In this document: one piece after another, positions 43,356-52,392 of the stretch
Position numbering within the stretch: the stretch's first letter is position 1
Layout: each line of letters opens with the position of its first letter
NCBI GenBank assembly: GCA_036004405.1
Contig: DASYRM010000140.1
Location: 1-53,790, forward strand
DNA: 53,790 nucleotides
Direction of reading: 5' to 3'
Origin: DASYRM01 sp036004405
Lineage (GTDB): Bacteria > Acidobacteriota > Vicinamibacteria > Vicinamibacterales > UBA2999
Notes under the pieces: generated by a model
Database searches by the model: none
Told to the model about the DNA's origin: nothing
What the model saw: the letters and a program-made list of their open reading frames with translations, nothing else
Made by a program: the position numbers and the translations under genes

Positions 43356-43741
43356 GGTTTCTGCCTTTCACGGCGAATGCGATCGATCTCGCCGCGCAAT
43401 CGGTCGAGCTCCGCCTCGGTCCAGCGCTCCTGACGTAAGAGCGCCGTCACGAGTTCACCCGCCGAGCCTTTGAAAAAGACGCCGAGATACTGCTTGAGCG
43501 CCGTCCGCTTCGCGGCGGTAGGAGAGGTCGTGGCGGAGTAGATGTAGCGGGCGCCGTCCATCTCGTGGCGGAGGATGCCTTTGGCCTCGAGCCGCACGAG
43601 CATGGCGCGAACGGCCGAATAGCTCGGCGGATCCGGCAGTCGGCCACGGATCTCTTCGGCCGAGGCTCGGTTCTCGAGCGCGAACACCGCGTTGACGATC
43701 TCGCGCTCGCGGCGGCTCAGTCGTGTGTGTGGGTCTGGCAT
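43352..43741 (-). CDS. BlaI/MecI/CopY-family transcriptional repressor
   Basis: 129 residues, winged helix: RLSRREREIVNAVFAL, ASAEEIRGRLPDPPSYSAVRAMLVRLEAKGILRHEMDGARYIYSAT, then the C-terminal dimer part where the family is cut by its M56 partner (TAAKRTALKQYLGVFFKGSAGELVTALL). The stop overlaps the M56 start (43355, ATGA). Two palindromic sites just upstream are expected targets. No ribosome site is obvious before ATG 43741. What the pair controls beyond itself is unknown; there is no beta-lactamase in this window. Confidence 0.93.
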   Translation of the reverse strand: MPDPHTRLSRREREIVNAVFALENRASAEEIRGRLPDPPSYSAVRAMLVRLEAKGILRHEMDGARYIYSATTSPTAAKRTALKQYLGVFFKGSAGELVTALLRQERWTEAELDRLRGEIDRIRRERQKP

Positions 43742-43752
43742 GCGCGTGTCGG

Positions 43753-43772
43753 CGTGCTACATATGTAGCACG
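43753..43772. promoter_or_regulatory. BlaI operator O2, perfect 20-bp palindrome
   Basis: CGTGCTACATATGTAGCACG is a perfect palindrome with the TACA-x-TGTA core of BlaI/MecI boxes. It sits 12 bases before the blaI start codon, downstream of the predicted transcription start, where a bound dimer would block elongation. Confidence 0.85.
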
Positions 43773-43782
43773 ACAAAGGGCG

Positions 43783-43812
43783 ATGCTAGTGCTACACGTG
43801 TAGCATTGTCAA
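43783..43812 (-). promoter_or_regulatory. blaI promoter with operator O1 in the spacer
   Basis: On the minus strand TTGACA (43807-43812) and TAGCAT (43783-43788) are 18 bases apart. The 16-bp perfect palindrome TGCTACACGTGTAGCA (43790-43805) fills the spacer. It shares its arms with O2 and is centred 35 bp away, so two dimers could bind one face over about 3.3 turns. Self-repression of the blaI/M56 operon follows. Confidence 0.85.
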
Positions 43813-43888
43813 GCCGTGTGCGTGAATGGTTGCGATGGAGAGATAGTGGAGGCGGCTGGAACGGTGGCAGGGGAGTGCCGCCGCCGGA

Positions 43889-44068
43889 CTATTCTTCCTC
43901 CTCGAGCGCATAGACGGCCGCCACGAGGGCCTCGGCGTCAGCGGCCGACACCTTCATCCGATAGGCGACGTACTCGGCTGGGGAGAGGCTTGCCCGCTCC
44001 ATGCCCGCTTCGTCTTCCATCCAGCGCTTCGCCGCCAGCACCTGGTTCTGTGCAATCCCCTCTGCCAT
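43889..44068 (-). CDS. Small acidic hypothetical protein
   Basis: 59 residues from ATG 44068, with AGGGGA 6 bases upstream; a further ATG at 44083 lacks such a site. The sequence (LAAKRWMEDEAGMERASLSPAEYVAYRMKVSAADAEALVAAVYALEEEE) is helical, acidic, with no membrane part. No family recognised. It lies between the BlaI promoter and the G8 gene, on the minus strand. Confidence 0.5.
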   Translation of the reverse strand: MAEGIAQNQVLAAKRWMEDEAGMERASLSPAEYVAYRMKVSAADAEALVAAVYALEEEE

Positions 44069-44233
44069 CTGCGTTCCCCTCACCTCGGATCATGTACCAC
44101 AGCAGCAGGTTCTTGATGCGCTCGCCGCTGTCGGACGGCCGCCGAGACGGGCTGATGTTTGTTGGGCGCCGGATGATCGCGCTATGCTCTGCCGCTGCGG
44201 TTCTTGTCGTCTTCGAGTACGGAGGTTGATTCC

Positions 44234-46918
44234 GTGAGTAAGCAACATCGCTCGTTCCTTCTTGCGTCCCTCCTTCCAGCATTCCTGCTCGTCGGCGTAT
44301 TCGCTGTCGTTCAGGCCCAGGAAGGAAGATCGCCGGCGGGCAGGGCGGCGCGTTGGTCTGATCCTGCCACCTGGCCAGACCGACTCGTGCCGCGCGCAGG
44401 CGACAAGGTCACGATTGCAGCGGGCAAGGACGTCGTCCTCGACGTCAATCCGCCGGCGTTGGGCGGTCTGTCGATCGATGGCAAACTCAGCTTCGCGAAC
44501 AATGCCGACCTCGAACTGACCACCGAGTGGATCATGGTGCACGGGGAGCTGGAAATCGGCACTGAAGCCAGGCCCCATACCCGCAAGGCGACCATCACCC
44601 TCACCAACAACGTCAAGGATGAAGACGTCGGGGGGATGGCGGGCGCGAACCCGGCCGACCGCATCGACCGCGGGATCCTGCTCATGGGCGGAACCTTGAA
44701 CCTGCACGGCGATCGCAAACACACGTGGACCAAGCTGGCCCAGACCGCCGCAGCTGGCAGCACCTCCATCCAGGTCCTCGACGCGACCGGCTGGCGCGTG
44801 GGTGACGAGATCGTCCTCGCGTCGACCGACTTCGATCCCCGGCAGGCCGAGCGGCGCACGATCTCCGCCATCAAGGCGAATGCGATCACGTTCGATCGGA
44901 AGCTGGACTACATGCACTTCGGCAAGATCACCTTCGATGTCGATGAACGGGGGGAAGTCGGGTTGCTGACGCGCAACATTCTGCTCCAGGGATCGGCCGA
45001 CGCCGGGGACGCGCCGTTCTTCGGTGGCCACGTGATGGCGATGGGCGCGAGCAAGATGTTTGTCGAGGGCGTCGAGTTCCAGCGAATGGGCCAGAACCTG
45101 ACGCTGGGCCGGTATCCGATCCACTGGCACCTCGTCGGCGATGCGAAGGGGCAGTACGTCCGGAACTCGGGGATCCACGACACCTTCAACCGCTGTGTCA
45201 CGGTCCACGGCACGAACTTCCTCCGCGTCGAGAACAACGTCACCTACAACACCATCGGTCACTGTTTCTTCCTCGAGGACGGCATCGAGCACGGCAACGA
45301 GTACGTGCACAACCTGGCGATCCAGACCAAGTGTCATGCGTCCAAGCCGTGCGTCCCGACCAACCTCGCCGCCAGCGGCGAGCCCAGAAACGGAACGAAT
45401 GGCCAGCAGTCCAAGGATGTCCTGCTGCCCTCGGACAACACGGCGTCGAGTTTCTGGATCACCAATCCGGACAACACATACCGCGACAATGTGGCCGCGG
45501 GTTCCGACGCGACCGGCTTCTGGATGTCATTGCCGGAGCACCCGAACGGCAAATTCGAAGGCTCGGAGATCAGCAAGGTCACCTGGCCACGTCGAACGCC
45601 ATTTCGCGAGTTCAAGGGCAACGTCGCCCACTCCAATTACGACTCGTTCATGTTCGACCGGAACATTGCGCCCAATAACACGTTCGGCGTGACCGGCAGC
45701 TCGCATACCGGCCTTGAAGATCCCGCTGACCCGAACAGCAGGGCGTTGGAATCGGTCTTCGAGGATCTCACCGCCTACAAGAACCGCAATGGCGGCATCT
45801 GGGGCCGCGGTGAGATGCACGTGTTCAGGAACGTGAAGCTGGCCGACAACGCCATGGGCTTTACGCACGCGTCCGGCGCATTCGGTCGTTACGCCTTTAC
45901 GTCAAAGGTCGTCGACTCGCTGTTCGTGGGCGAAACCGAGAACGTCGGCAATCCCAGGACTGAGGCGGAAAAGGCGTACGGCCGCAGCTTGCCGAAACCG
46001 GAATTACCGGATTACCCGATCCACGGCTACGAGTACTACGACTACCGTCATGACGTGGAGAACGTCACCTTCCGGAACTACGAGGACAACGCCACTCGCA
46101 AGTCGGGAGCGATCTCCAACCTGCTGTTCAGCAGCTTCGGGGTCAGCACCAATAACGCCTTCGAGCGCGTGAAGATCGTCAACGCCAAGCCGGTGTATTT
46201 CCCGCCGATGGCCAACAACAGCAAGTGGGCCAGCGATAATGGCGGCAGTACGTCCTATAAGACCGCGGCGTACCGCGACAAGGACGGCTCGCTCGGCGGT
46301 GGTCCCAATTCCTACGTTCTCATCCACGACGGCGTCAACGACAGCATCGCAGTCGACGCACAGGCCTGTGAGATCAAGCCGACCTGGAACGCTGCGGTGT
46401 GCAAGGGCGATATCGGACGCCTGACGTTTGGCGGCGGCGGCGGTTTCGGTGGTCTCGGCGGCGGTCGTGGTGCCGGTGGTGCCAGAGGTGCAGCTGCCGG
46501 TCCCGGCGCACCCGCTGGTCCCGGTGCACAGGCTGGTCCCGGTGCACCCGGCGGTCGATTCGGCGCGCCTGCTGGACCTCCTCAGCCGCCAGTCGTTCTC
46601 AGCCGCAATGGCAAGGAGTTCACCGTAACCGGGGGCACCAACGTACGAGCCGGTACCGAGATCAAGGTGACCACCGAAAGGCCGAACCTGCCCCTCACCC
46701 TGAATGAACTGGATCGCGGCTCGTGGGTGATCATCGAGCTGCCGGGATTCACCACCGCAGCCTCGGGTGCACCGCAGGACAGCCTGGATGCGCTGCGCAA
46801 GGCCAGCGACACCTCGTACTTCAAGGGCAATGATTCGCTCTGGGTCAAGGTGGTCTCCAGCGGTGACGCCGGCAACGGTGCCCCTGGTGGTGGAACCACT
46901 GTCCAGGTCAGCCGGTAG
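44234..46918 (+). CDS. Large secreted G8-domain/right-handed beta-helix protein
   Basis: 894 residues from GTG 44234, with GGAGG (44221-44225) 8 bases upstream. A signal peptide (SFLLASLLPAFLLVGVFAVVQAQ) is followed by a G8-like domain (RWSDPATWPDRLVPRAGDKVTI... through VHGELEIGT, about 35-140). A long parallel beta-helix comes next, with YPIHWHLVGDAKGQYVRNSG and many N-x-V turns, as in CEMIP/TMEM2-type and related bacterial proteins. Near 733-785 it has a glycine-rich then collagen-like G-x-y run (GPGAPAGPGAQAGPGAPGG), and a last beta domain with FTVTGGTNVRAGTEIKV. Eukaryotic relatives bind or cleave hyaluronan; a carbohydrate target outside the cell is plausible but not shown. Confidence 0.85.
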   Translation: MSKQHRSFLLASLLPAFLLVGVFAVVQAQEGRSPAGRAARWSDPATWPDRLVPRAGDKVTIAAGKDVVLDVNPPALGGLSIDGKLSFANNADLELTTEWIMVHGELEIGTEARPHTRKATITLTNNVKDEDVGGMAGANPADRIDRGILLMGGTLNLHGDRKHTWTKLAQTAAAGSTSIQVLDATGWRVGDEIVLASTDFDPRQAERRTISAIKANAITFDRKLDYMHFGKITFDVDERGEVGLLTRNILLQGSADAGDAPFFGGHVMAMGASKMFVEGVEFQRMGQNLTLGRYPIHWHLVGDAKGQYVRNSGIHDTFNRCVTVHGTNFLRVENNVTYNTIGHCFFLEDGIEHGNEYVHNLAIQTKCHASKPCVPTNLAASGEPRNGTNGQQSKDVLLPSDNTASSFWITNPDNTYRDNVAAGSDATGFWMSLPEHPNGKFEGSEISKVTWPRRTPFREFKGNVAHSNYDSFMFDRNIAPNNTFGVTGSSHTGLEDPADPNSRALESVFEDLTAYKNRNGGIWGRGEMHVFRNVKLADNAMGFTHASGAFGRYAFTSKVVDSLFVGETENVGNPRTEAEKAYGRSLPKPELPDYPIHGYEYYDYRHDVENVTFRNYEDNATRKSGAISNLLFSSFGVSTNNAFERVKIVNAKPVYFPPMANNSKWASDNGGSTSYKTAAYRDKDGSLGGGPNSYVLIHDGVNDSIAVDAQACEIKPTWNAAVCKGDIGRLTFGGGGGFGGLGGGRGAGGARGAAAGPGAPAGPGAQAGPGAPGGRFGAPAGPPQPPVVLSRNGKEFTVTGGTNVRAGTEIKVTTERPNLPLTLNELDRGSWVIIELPGFTTAASGAPQDSLDALRKASDTSYFKGNDSLWVKVVSSGDAGNGAPGGGTTVQVSR

Positions 46919-46939
46919 GCTGGATGTCACACGTCGATC

Positions 46940-47758
46940 TCAGTCTTCCGTCGGCGCGTGAGCCTTGGCGATGATCACGTACTCGACGGATCCGTGTGGG
47001 TTGCGCTCGAGCTTGAGTCCAAGCTGCTCTTCGACGGCAACGAACACCGACGGGAGACTGGCTTGCCCCGGCTCGAGAGCGGCAGGCACATCGACGGTCA
47101 GCGCGGCGTAAGCGATCACGTAATCCCACCGTCCCTGGAGGCCCGTCTGATCGACGACTTCGATGCCGAGGTTTCGCGACAACCCGCCCGCCACACTCGC
47201 GATAGTCGCGCACCGGCCGGAGAACGTTGGACGGGCTCCAGTCGACGATTGCAGCGGCGGCCCCGCCGCTCGGATGGTCGGTACACCTCCGGGCGCGGCC
47301 GCATCAAGGCAGTCGTCGGCCGCTCGCCGCACGTCGGGACCCAAGCGCCCGTCGGCTCGTGCAAGGCGCATCACATAGGCCTCCTGTTCGCGCTGTTCTT
47401 TCGTCAGTACAAGACCGAATCTGTCCTCGAGTAGGCGCTGGGCCATTCGACGCAGTTGCTCGCGGGGCAGTGCCTGTGCGGCCTTGGCGTTGACGTCGAA
47501 TCGCGTGGTCCGCACCCAGCTCGGGCCGCCGACGAGCCGATCCGGCCGCACACCGTGTGCGGATTGAATCAATGCCGACAACGTCGCGTTGGTCGCGTGC
47601 AACGAGTCCGGCGTGTAAGAGACCGACCACCCGGAACTGCTTGTGATGCTGCGTTTGACGGAGGCCGCTTCGAAGGCCGGCGTAGAGGACGGTTGCTGCG
47701 CCACACCGGCATCACTCGACGCAGAGAGAATAGCGAAGCTCAGCATCACTCGACGCAT
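46940..47758 (-). CDS. TIGR03435 (DUF3738) family secreted protein
   Basis: 272 residues from ATG 47758; AGGAGG is 8 bases upstream. A signal peptide (MRRVMLSFAILSASSDAGVAQ) precedes PAFEAASVKRSITSSSGWSVSYTPDSLHATNATLSALIQSAHGV. The GGPSWVRTTRFDVNAKAA and LLEDRFGLVLTKEQREQEAYVMRLARADGRLGPDVRR segments, and the end LGLKLERNPHGSVEYVIIAKA, are the recurring blocks of this soil-associated family, which is greatly expanded in Acidobacteria. Function unknown; periplasmic. Often found close to M56 proteins, as here (about 3.6 kb away). Confidence 0.92.
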   Translation of the reverse strand: MRRVMLSFAILSASSDAGVAQQPSSTPAFEAASVKRSITSSSGWSVSYTPDSLHATNATLSALIQSAHGVRPDRLVGGPSWVRTTRFDVNAKAAQALPREQLRRMAQRLLEDRFGLVLTKEQREQEAYVMRLARADGRLGPDVRRAADDCLDAAAPGGVPTIRAAGPPLQSSTGARPTFSGRCATIASVAGGLSRNLGIEVVDQTGLQGRWDYVIAYAALTVDVPAALEPGQASLPSVFVAVEEQLGLKLERNPHGSVEYVIIAKAHAPTED

Positions 47759-47821
47759 CGCACACGCCTCCTGTGGTGCGCGGATCCTATCCGATTGGAG
47801 ACATGCTGGAGTCCTCGATCA

Positions 47822-47911
47822 ACACGTCGGTGTCGCGCCCTTCCGTCTTGAGCGGGCTGCGTTGACCGACATCACGTAGCTGTCCAGGAAGGGCTTGATC
47901 GCGTCCACGTC
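47822..47911 (-). pseudogene. Possible remnant of an NTF2-like (DUF4440-type) gene start
   Basis: A short minus-strand stretch reads DVDAIKPFLDSYVMSVNAA, strongly resembling the first helix of SnoaL/DUF4440 proteins, then loses similarity and stops within 15 codons. No start codon with a ribosome site belongs to it. This may be what is left of a deleted gene, in the same decayed stretch as the fragments to its right. A chance match is possible. Confidence 0.25.
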
Positions 47912-48006
47912 TGCCGACTTGGAGGTTCGCGACCGGCCCTCGCGTCGATCGCGACGGCGTGGGTCGTTGGTGTGATCGAACCGCCTTCGTGAACGGCAGG
48001 ATCGGA

Positions 48007-48450
48007 TCAGCAGTTCCGGCTGATCTTGCAGTAGTACGGAATCGTCGCGAGTCGAGTCTCTCCACTGAGCGCGCCCGTAAAGCTCTCGCACGTCTGCTTG
48101 AACGTCGCGCGGAACTTCTCGACGGAGCCCACGATACCGCCGAACCCCGGCCCGTAGACTGCTTCGAGCACTTCGAATTCGCCTGTGGACTGATTGCATC
48201 CGCGCCCGTCGCCGGCAATTCGCAGCGTGGGGAGCGATGAGCCAATCGGCGGAACACGCCGGGCGTCTTTGTACACCCCGGGGACGAGCTGGCGACCGGA
48301 TGGAGGGCCCATGCCGACGCTCCACCAGTTGTTCGCGCTCGCCTGCGCCGAGATCTCCAGCACATTGTTGAATTGCAGATCGCCACCGAACACGAACGTG
48401 CCCGGTTCGATGCGGTACGACGCGTTGCTTTGGTGGCTTTGGCTAGCGTG
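48007..48450 (-). pseudogene. 5'-truncated fragment of a secreted conserved protein
   Basis: About 147 residues in one frame: NASYRIEPGTFVFGGDLQFNNVLEIS..., VGMGPPSGRQLVPGVYKDARRVPPIGSSLPTLRI, then GDGRGCNQSTGEFEVLEAVYG and FRATFKQTCESFTGALSG. The block with GDGRGCN and the late Cys is a domain I associate with exported proteins of acidobacteria and myxobacteria. Upstream the frame stays open to 48507 but has no ATG, GTG or signal peptide; instead it runs antisense into the redoxin-like gene. So the head of the gene has been lost, probably by a rearrangement near 48430-48450. Confidence 0.65.
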
Positions 48451-48910
48451 ATGGTCTGGCGGACTCAGCCAACAAACGTGACACCGGGGCTTATGGCGAC
48501 GAGCGTGTCAAAGCCCGTTGAGGCCGGAACGAAGTTGTCGCAGCTCGATGGCGTGGACTTCAGTATGGCGCCTGTAACGGTCGCGCTGGTGCTTCAGAGT
48601 CAATGCCCATATTGCGCAGCCAGTATGGGCTTCTACAAGCATCTGGTCGAGTTCAAGAAAGACACTCCGTTTCAGCTGGCAGTGACATCGATGGAGTCTG
48701 ACGAAGACCACGGAGTCGTACCTGAAGGAAAGGGGTCTGCAGGCCGACGGGATATCAAACCTGAAACCTGGCCAGATCAGTACACCTGGAACGCCAACCC
48801 TTGTCCTGCTAGACAAGCGAGGCGTGGTGGTTGATAGTTGGATCGGACAGCTCAGTGCGGCGCAAGAGCAAGAGGTTACCCGTCGGATCAAGGCGGCAGC
48901 CAAGGGGTGA
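48410..48910 (+). pseudogene. Thioredoxin-fold (redoxin-like) protein with frameshift
   Basis: The first part reads VEAGTKLSQLDGVDFSMAPVTVALVLQSQCPYCAASMGFYKHLVEF, with CPYC as the likely redox pair. After SMESDE the frame shifts near 48706. In the next frame the protein goes on TTESYLKERGLQADGISNL, PGTPTLVLLDKRGVVVDSWIGQLSAAQEQEV, to TGA 48908-48910. The cis-Pro segment GTPTLVL and the final helix are as expected for a TlpA-like fold. One extra base explains the break. The start is unclear: ATG 48410 would need another indel to join the hydrophobic VALVALASVMVW segment; ATG 48451 gives an unexported form. Confidence 0.7.
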
Positions 48911-48916
48911 CAACCA

Positions 48917-49465
48917 GTGCCGCAGATGCTAGCGGCGTCGAATTACTCAATGAGTTACCACGCCTACCGTGGCATCGCGGCGCTCCTGTTCTGTCTGAGA
49001 GTCACTGCAGGAACATCGGCTCAGACGGGGACGAACGAACGAATCACCACGTTACCAGCTGGCGAGGCGTACACGTCGTACGGAACGACAGACGCCTCTG
49101 AGATAGCGCCAAGGCTTTTTGCCGTGCCAGGGTTCACCAACTATTGCCAAGGCTTCAAGGCTTCAGAGATCCGTCGGCTCCGCATTACCGTTGCACCTGG
49201 ACTTCACATGCAAGTGGGTGAGCGGTTCTATCTGTACGAGGCGTCGGCGCTTACAATCACCGCGTTCGGGGCTGGCGGAAAGGTGCTCGAGCGTATTCCA
49301 GTGGCCCTCGAAGCCAGCGCAAAGCAGGGCGTACTTGACGAGAATAACGGTGGTGTCGCCGACGGCGCCTTAGTCCCGCTGGCGCCAGGCACAGTGCGAA
49401 TATCGGTTCGGACGATGTGCCCTGGGCCGAAGGTCGCAACTAGCTTTTCTCTTCAGGTGAGGTAA
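48917..49465 (+). CDS. Secreted protein of unknown function
   Basis: 182 residues from GTG 48917 (AAGGGG about 9 bases upstream), or 171 from ATG 48950. The N-terminal YRGIAALLFCLRVTAGTSAQ looks like a signal peptide. The mature part is beta-rich (RRLRITVAPGLHMQVGERFYLYEASALTITAFGAGGKVLERIPVALEA, VPLAPGTVRISVRTMC), suggesting one or two Ig-like sandwiches, with two cysteines (NYCQG and RTMCPG) that could pair. The start is 6 bases after the redoxin-like gene's stop, so the two were probably one operon before that gene broke. No family recognised. Confidence 0.6.
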   Translation: MPQMLAASNYSMSYHAYRGIAALLFCLRVTAGTSAQTGTNERITTLPAGEAYTSYGTTDASEIAPRLFAVPGFTNYCQGFKASEIRRLRITVAPGLHMQVGERFYLYEASALTITAFGAGGKVLERIPVALEASAKQGVLDENNGGVADGALVPLAPGTVRISVRTMCPGPKVATSFSLQVR

Positions 49466-49657
49466 GTCGCGCGTCAGTACGAGGAGCGCCGGACGTGATG
49501 CTTGCGGAGGTGCCGGGGCCAGGACTTGGCTCCCCGCCGCCGCTGCTGTAGGCCGAACTTAGCGCGAGGAATATCCGTCGATCATCCATACGAACCTTCT
49601 TTCTCCCGCCACCAGCCACCGGCTGCAGCTAAGAATGTGAATCTGACGAGGGCGCGA

Positions 49658-52372
49658 CTACTCGCTCCGCAGCGCCTCGATCGGCGCCACCTTCAGCGCG
49701 CGGCGAGCAGGCAAGTAGCACGCGACGAGCGCTACCACGCCCAGCGTCACCACCATCACGCCCAGCGTGAGCGGATCGGACGTTGTCACGCCCCACAGGA
49801 AACCGCGGATGACCGGCGTCACCATGAGCGAGGCGATGAGCCCGACAGCGATCCCTGCGCCAACCAGCGCCACGCCGTGACGCAGCACCAGTCCGAGCAC
49901 GTTGAGCGGTTGCGCGCCGAGCGCCAGGCGCAGGGCGATCTCGTTCGCGCGTTGCCCAACCGTGTGCGCCATCACACCGAGGATGCCGATTGCGGCCAAG
50001 GTGACCGACATCACGCCGAACAGACCGAGCACCGCCGCGTACTGCGTCAACTCCTGGAGCTGGCCGGCCGCGTAGTCTTCGACCGTTCGCGCGCTTGAGA
50101 CGCTCATCGTCGGATCGATTTCGTGGACGGCCGCGCGCAACGCCGGGACGACGGACAACGGGTCGCCCGAGGTGCGGACGACGAATGTCGTCACGAGCAC
50201 TTCGAGGGCCATCTGCATGTCCATGCGAGAGGGAAGCTGCGTCCGGGGTACGTAGATCTGCGGTACGGGACCGGATTGAAAGCGGTCCTGGCGCACGTCG
50301 CCGACCACGCCGACGATCGCCCGCGGCGGATCGTCGAGCACATCGGTCTGCAGCAGGCGGCCGACCGGGTTCTCAGCAGGCCAGTAGCGGGTCGCAAGAC
50401 TCTGGCTGATGATGGCGACCGGACGCGTGGATCCACTATCCAGACGCGAAAAGGTTCGGCCCTGCACCACCGATATCCGCAGCGTTTCGAAGTGGTCAGC
50501 GCTGACCGGATACCACTCCGCCGACCACGGGTCGCGCTCGTCGGCGACGCCCAGCCAGGAATTCTTTCGGAACAGCACGCGACGCGGTGCGCCTCCCAGT
50601 GGCGGGGGCGTCGTCGCCGCGACTGACACGACGCCGGGCACCGTGGAGAACCGCTCGCGGGCTCGCTCGGTGACGTCTCTGAATCGCGAGTCGAACTCAA
50701 CGAGCAGCCCGCCTGCCGACGTATTGCCCTGGGTGTTGCGATACATTGAGCGCGGCAATGGAACTTGTACCGCCACCAGTTGCGCCGGTTCGATTCCGGT
50801 GGCGACCGCGTTGAGCCGTAGCAGGCTCCGAATCAGGAGCCCGGTCCCAACCAGCAGTACGAGCGCCAGCGCCACCTGCGCGACGACGAACGCGTTGCGA
50901 AGCCGGCTGCGCGCCGGTCCAGCGGTCGTCGATCGGCCGGCCTCTCGTAGAACTTCGACGACATCGAGACGCGAGATCTGCAGTGCGGGAAGAATGCCGA
51001 AGATGACCGCCGTGACGAGCGACACCGACAGCGCGAAGGCGATCACCGTCCAATCGAGCGTGACGTTCTGGAGATCGCGATACGCCGACAAGCCGGTGTT
51101 CACGAGGGTCCTCAGCCCAACCCAGGCCGCGCCGATGCCCACCGCGCCCGCGACGCACGACAAGAGGACGTTCTCGGTGAGCACCTGCCGCAGGATTCGC
51201 GTGCGCGACGAGCCGAGCGCCGATCGCAGCCCCATCTCTTTCTGGCGGGCGACCGCCTGCGCCAACAACAGTCCCGCGACGTTGGCGCACGCGATGAGCA
51301 GGAGCAGAAACACCGCACCCTGCAGCACCAGGACGGGCTGACGAAGGTAGCCGACATACGCCTCCCGCAACGAGTCGATCGTGAGTCCCCAGCCGCGATG
51401 CATCGAGTACTCAGCGCCGAGCGGCGACTCGAGCGATCGCAGGTCGGCCTGCGCCTGCTCGAGCGAAACGCCTGGGCGCAACCGACCAAACATGGTGAAC
51501 AGGCGATTCGGGCTGCGAAGCGCGCGCGCGAGATCGGAGTCAGGCTGCGAAATCCAGAGGTCCAGGTCGGACGTCAACGTCCGATACCCGGGTGGTGCGA
51601 CGCCGATGATAGTCCCCTTCCCGGCATCGAGACGGATCGTCTGTCCAAGGACGTCGGCCCGGCCGCCAAAAAGCCGCTGCCAGAGTCCATGGCTGATGAC
51701 GATGCCTACTTCGCGATCGTCGGCGTGGAACCAGCGCCCCATGATCGGGTTGACACCAAGCACCTCGGTCAGACCGGGCGACGCCCATCCAACCTGCAGC
51801 CACTGGCGCTGCGCATCCGGAGCGTCTCCGACGGCCACGCTGAAGCCAGTGATCCTGAGCACACCCATCTTCTCGAACACGCGATTGTGTTCGCGGACGA
51901 AGAAGTAGCCCCCTGAATTCGTGCCCAGCTTCTGATCAGGCTGATTCGGCGGCGTGAACCGCACGACCGCGATGCGATCGACATTCGGGTAGGGAAGAGG
52001 GCGCAAAAACGCGTCGTTAACGAGGCTGAAGATCAGGGCATTCGCCCCGATCCCGAGCGCCAGACAGCCGATGGCCGTCAACGCAAACGCGGGCCGGCGC
52101 CGGAACGCGCGCCCAGCGTAACGAAGGTCGGCAATCACGTCTTCGAGCCAGCGGAACTGCCACTCGGCGCGCGAATCCTCCATCACGCGCGCTCGCGATC
52201 CGAACTCGTCAACCGCGCGTGCGCGTGCGTCCGCCCGACGGTACCCTTGCTGTTCGAGCTCGTCGGCGCGCGTCTCGATGTGAAACTGCACCTCGTCGGA
52301 CAGCTGCCGGTCGAAACGTCTGGAGCGTCGCATGTAGCGAAGTCGGTGTAGTAGAGTGCGCCACGCGCTCAT
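49658..52372 (-). CDS. ADOP-family MacB/FtsX-like ABC transporter permease (second)
   Basis: 904 residues, same layout as the first ADOP. It has a charged start (RRFDRQLSDEVQFHIETRADELEQQG), a helix near 95-120 (FALTAIGCLALGIGANALIFSLVND), a MacB-like periplasmic part, the first FtsX unit (VLQGAVFLLLLIACANVAGLLLAQAVARQKEMGLRSALGSSR), a second periplasmic part, and the last FtsX unit (VLGLFGVMSVTLAAIGILGVMAHTVGQRANEIALRLALG, ending APIEALRSE). ATG 52372 lies 20 bases after the padR stop with GGAG 9 bases before it. The two ADOPs share domain order but little local sequence, so they are old paralogues. No ATPase partner is nearby. Confidence 0.93.
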   Translation of the reverse strand: MSAWRTLLHRLRYMRRSRRFDRQLSDEVQFHIETRADELEQQGYRRADARARAVDEFGSRARVMEDSRAEWQFRWLEDVIADLRYAGRAFRRRPAFALTAIGCLALGIGANALIFSLVNDAFLRPLPYPNVDRIAVVRFTPPNQPDQKLGTNSGGYFFVREHNRVFEKMGVLRITGFSVAVGDAPDAQRQWLQVGWASPGLTEVLGVNPIMGRWFHADDREVGIVISHGLWQRLFGGRADVLGQTIRLDAGKGTIIGVAPPGYRTLTSDLDLWISQPDSDLARALRSPNRLFTMFGRLRPGVSLEQAQADLRSLESPLGAEYSMHRGWGLTIDSLREAYVGYLRQPVLVLQGAVFLLLLIACANVAGLLLAQAVARQKEMGLRSALGSSRTRILRQVLTENVLLSCVAGAVGIGAAWVGLRTLVNTGLSAYRDLQNVTLDWTVIAFALSVSLVTAVIFGILPALQISRLDVVEVLREAGRSTTAGPARSRLRNAFVVAQVALALVLLVGTGLLIRSLLRLNAVATGIEPAQLVAVQVPLPRSMYRNTQGNTSAGGLLVEFDSRFRDVTERARERFSTVPGVVSVAATTPPPLGGAPRRVLFRKNSWLGVADERDPWSAEWYPVSADHFETLRISVVQGRTFSRLDSGSTRPVAIISQSLATRYWPAENPVGRLLQTDVLDDPPRAIVGVVGDVRQDRFQSGPVPQIYVPRTQLPSRMDMQMALEVLVTTFVVRTSGDPLSVVPALRAAVHEIDPTMSVSSARTVEDYAAGQLQELTQYAAVLGLFGVMSVTLAAIGILGVMAHTVGQRANEIALRLALGAQPLNVLGLVLRHGVALVGAGIAVGLIASLMVTPVIRGFLWGVTTSDPLTLGVMVVTLGVVALVACYLPARRALKVAPIEALRSE

Positions 52373-52392
52373 GGAACAAGGCTCCTATCCGT

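Noticed and set aside
46438..46590. Glycine-rich repeat as a possible CRISPR or tandem-repeat array
   Set aside because: The repeats are in frame, imperfect, and encode the G-x-y linker of the secreted protein; no spacer structure.
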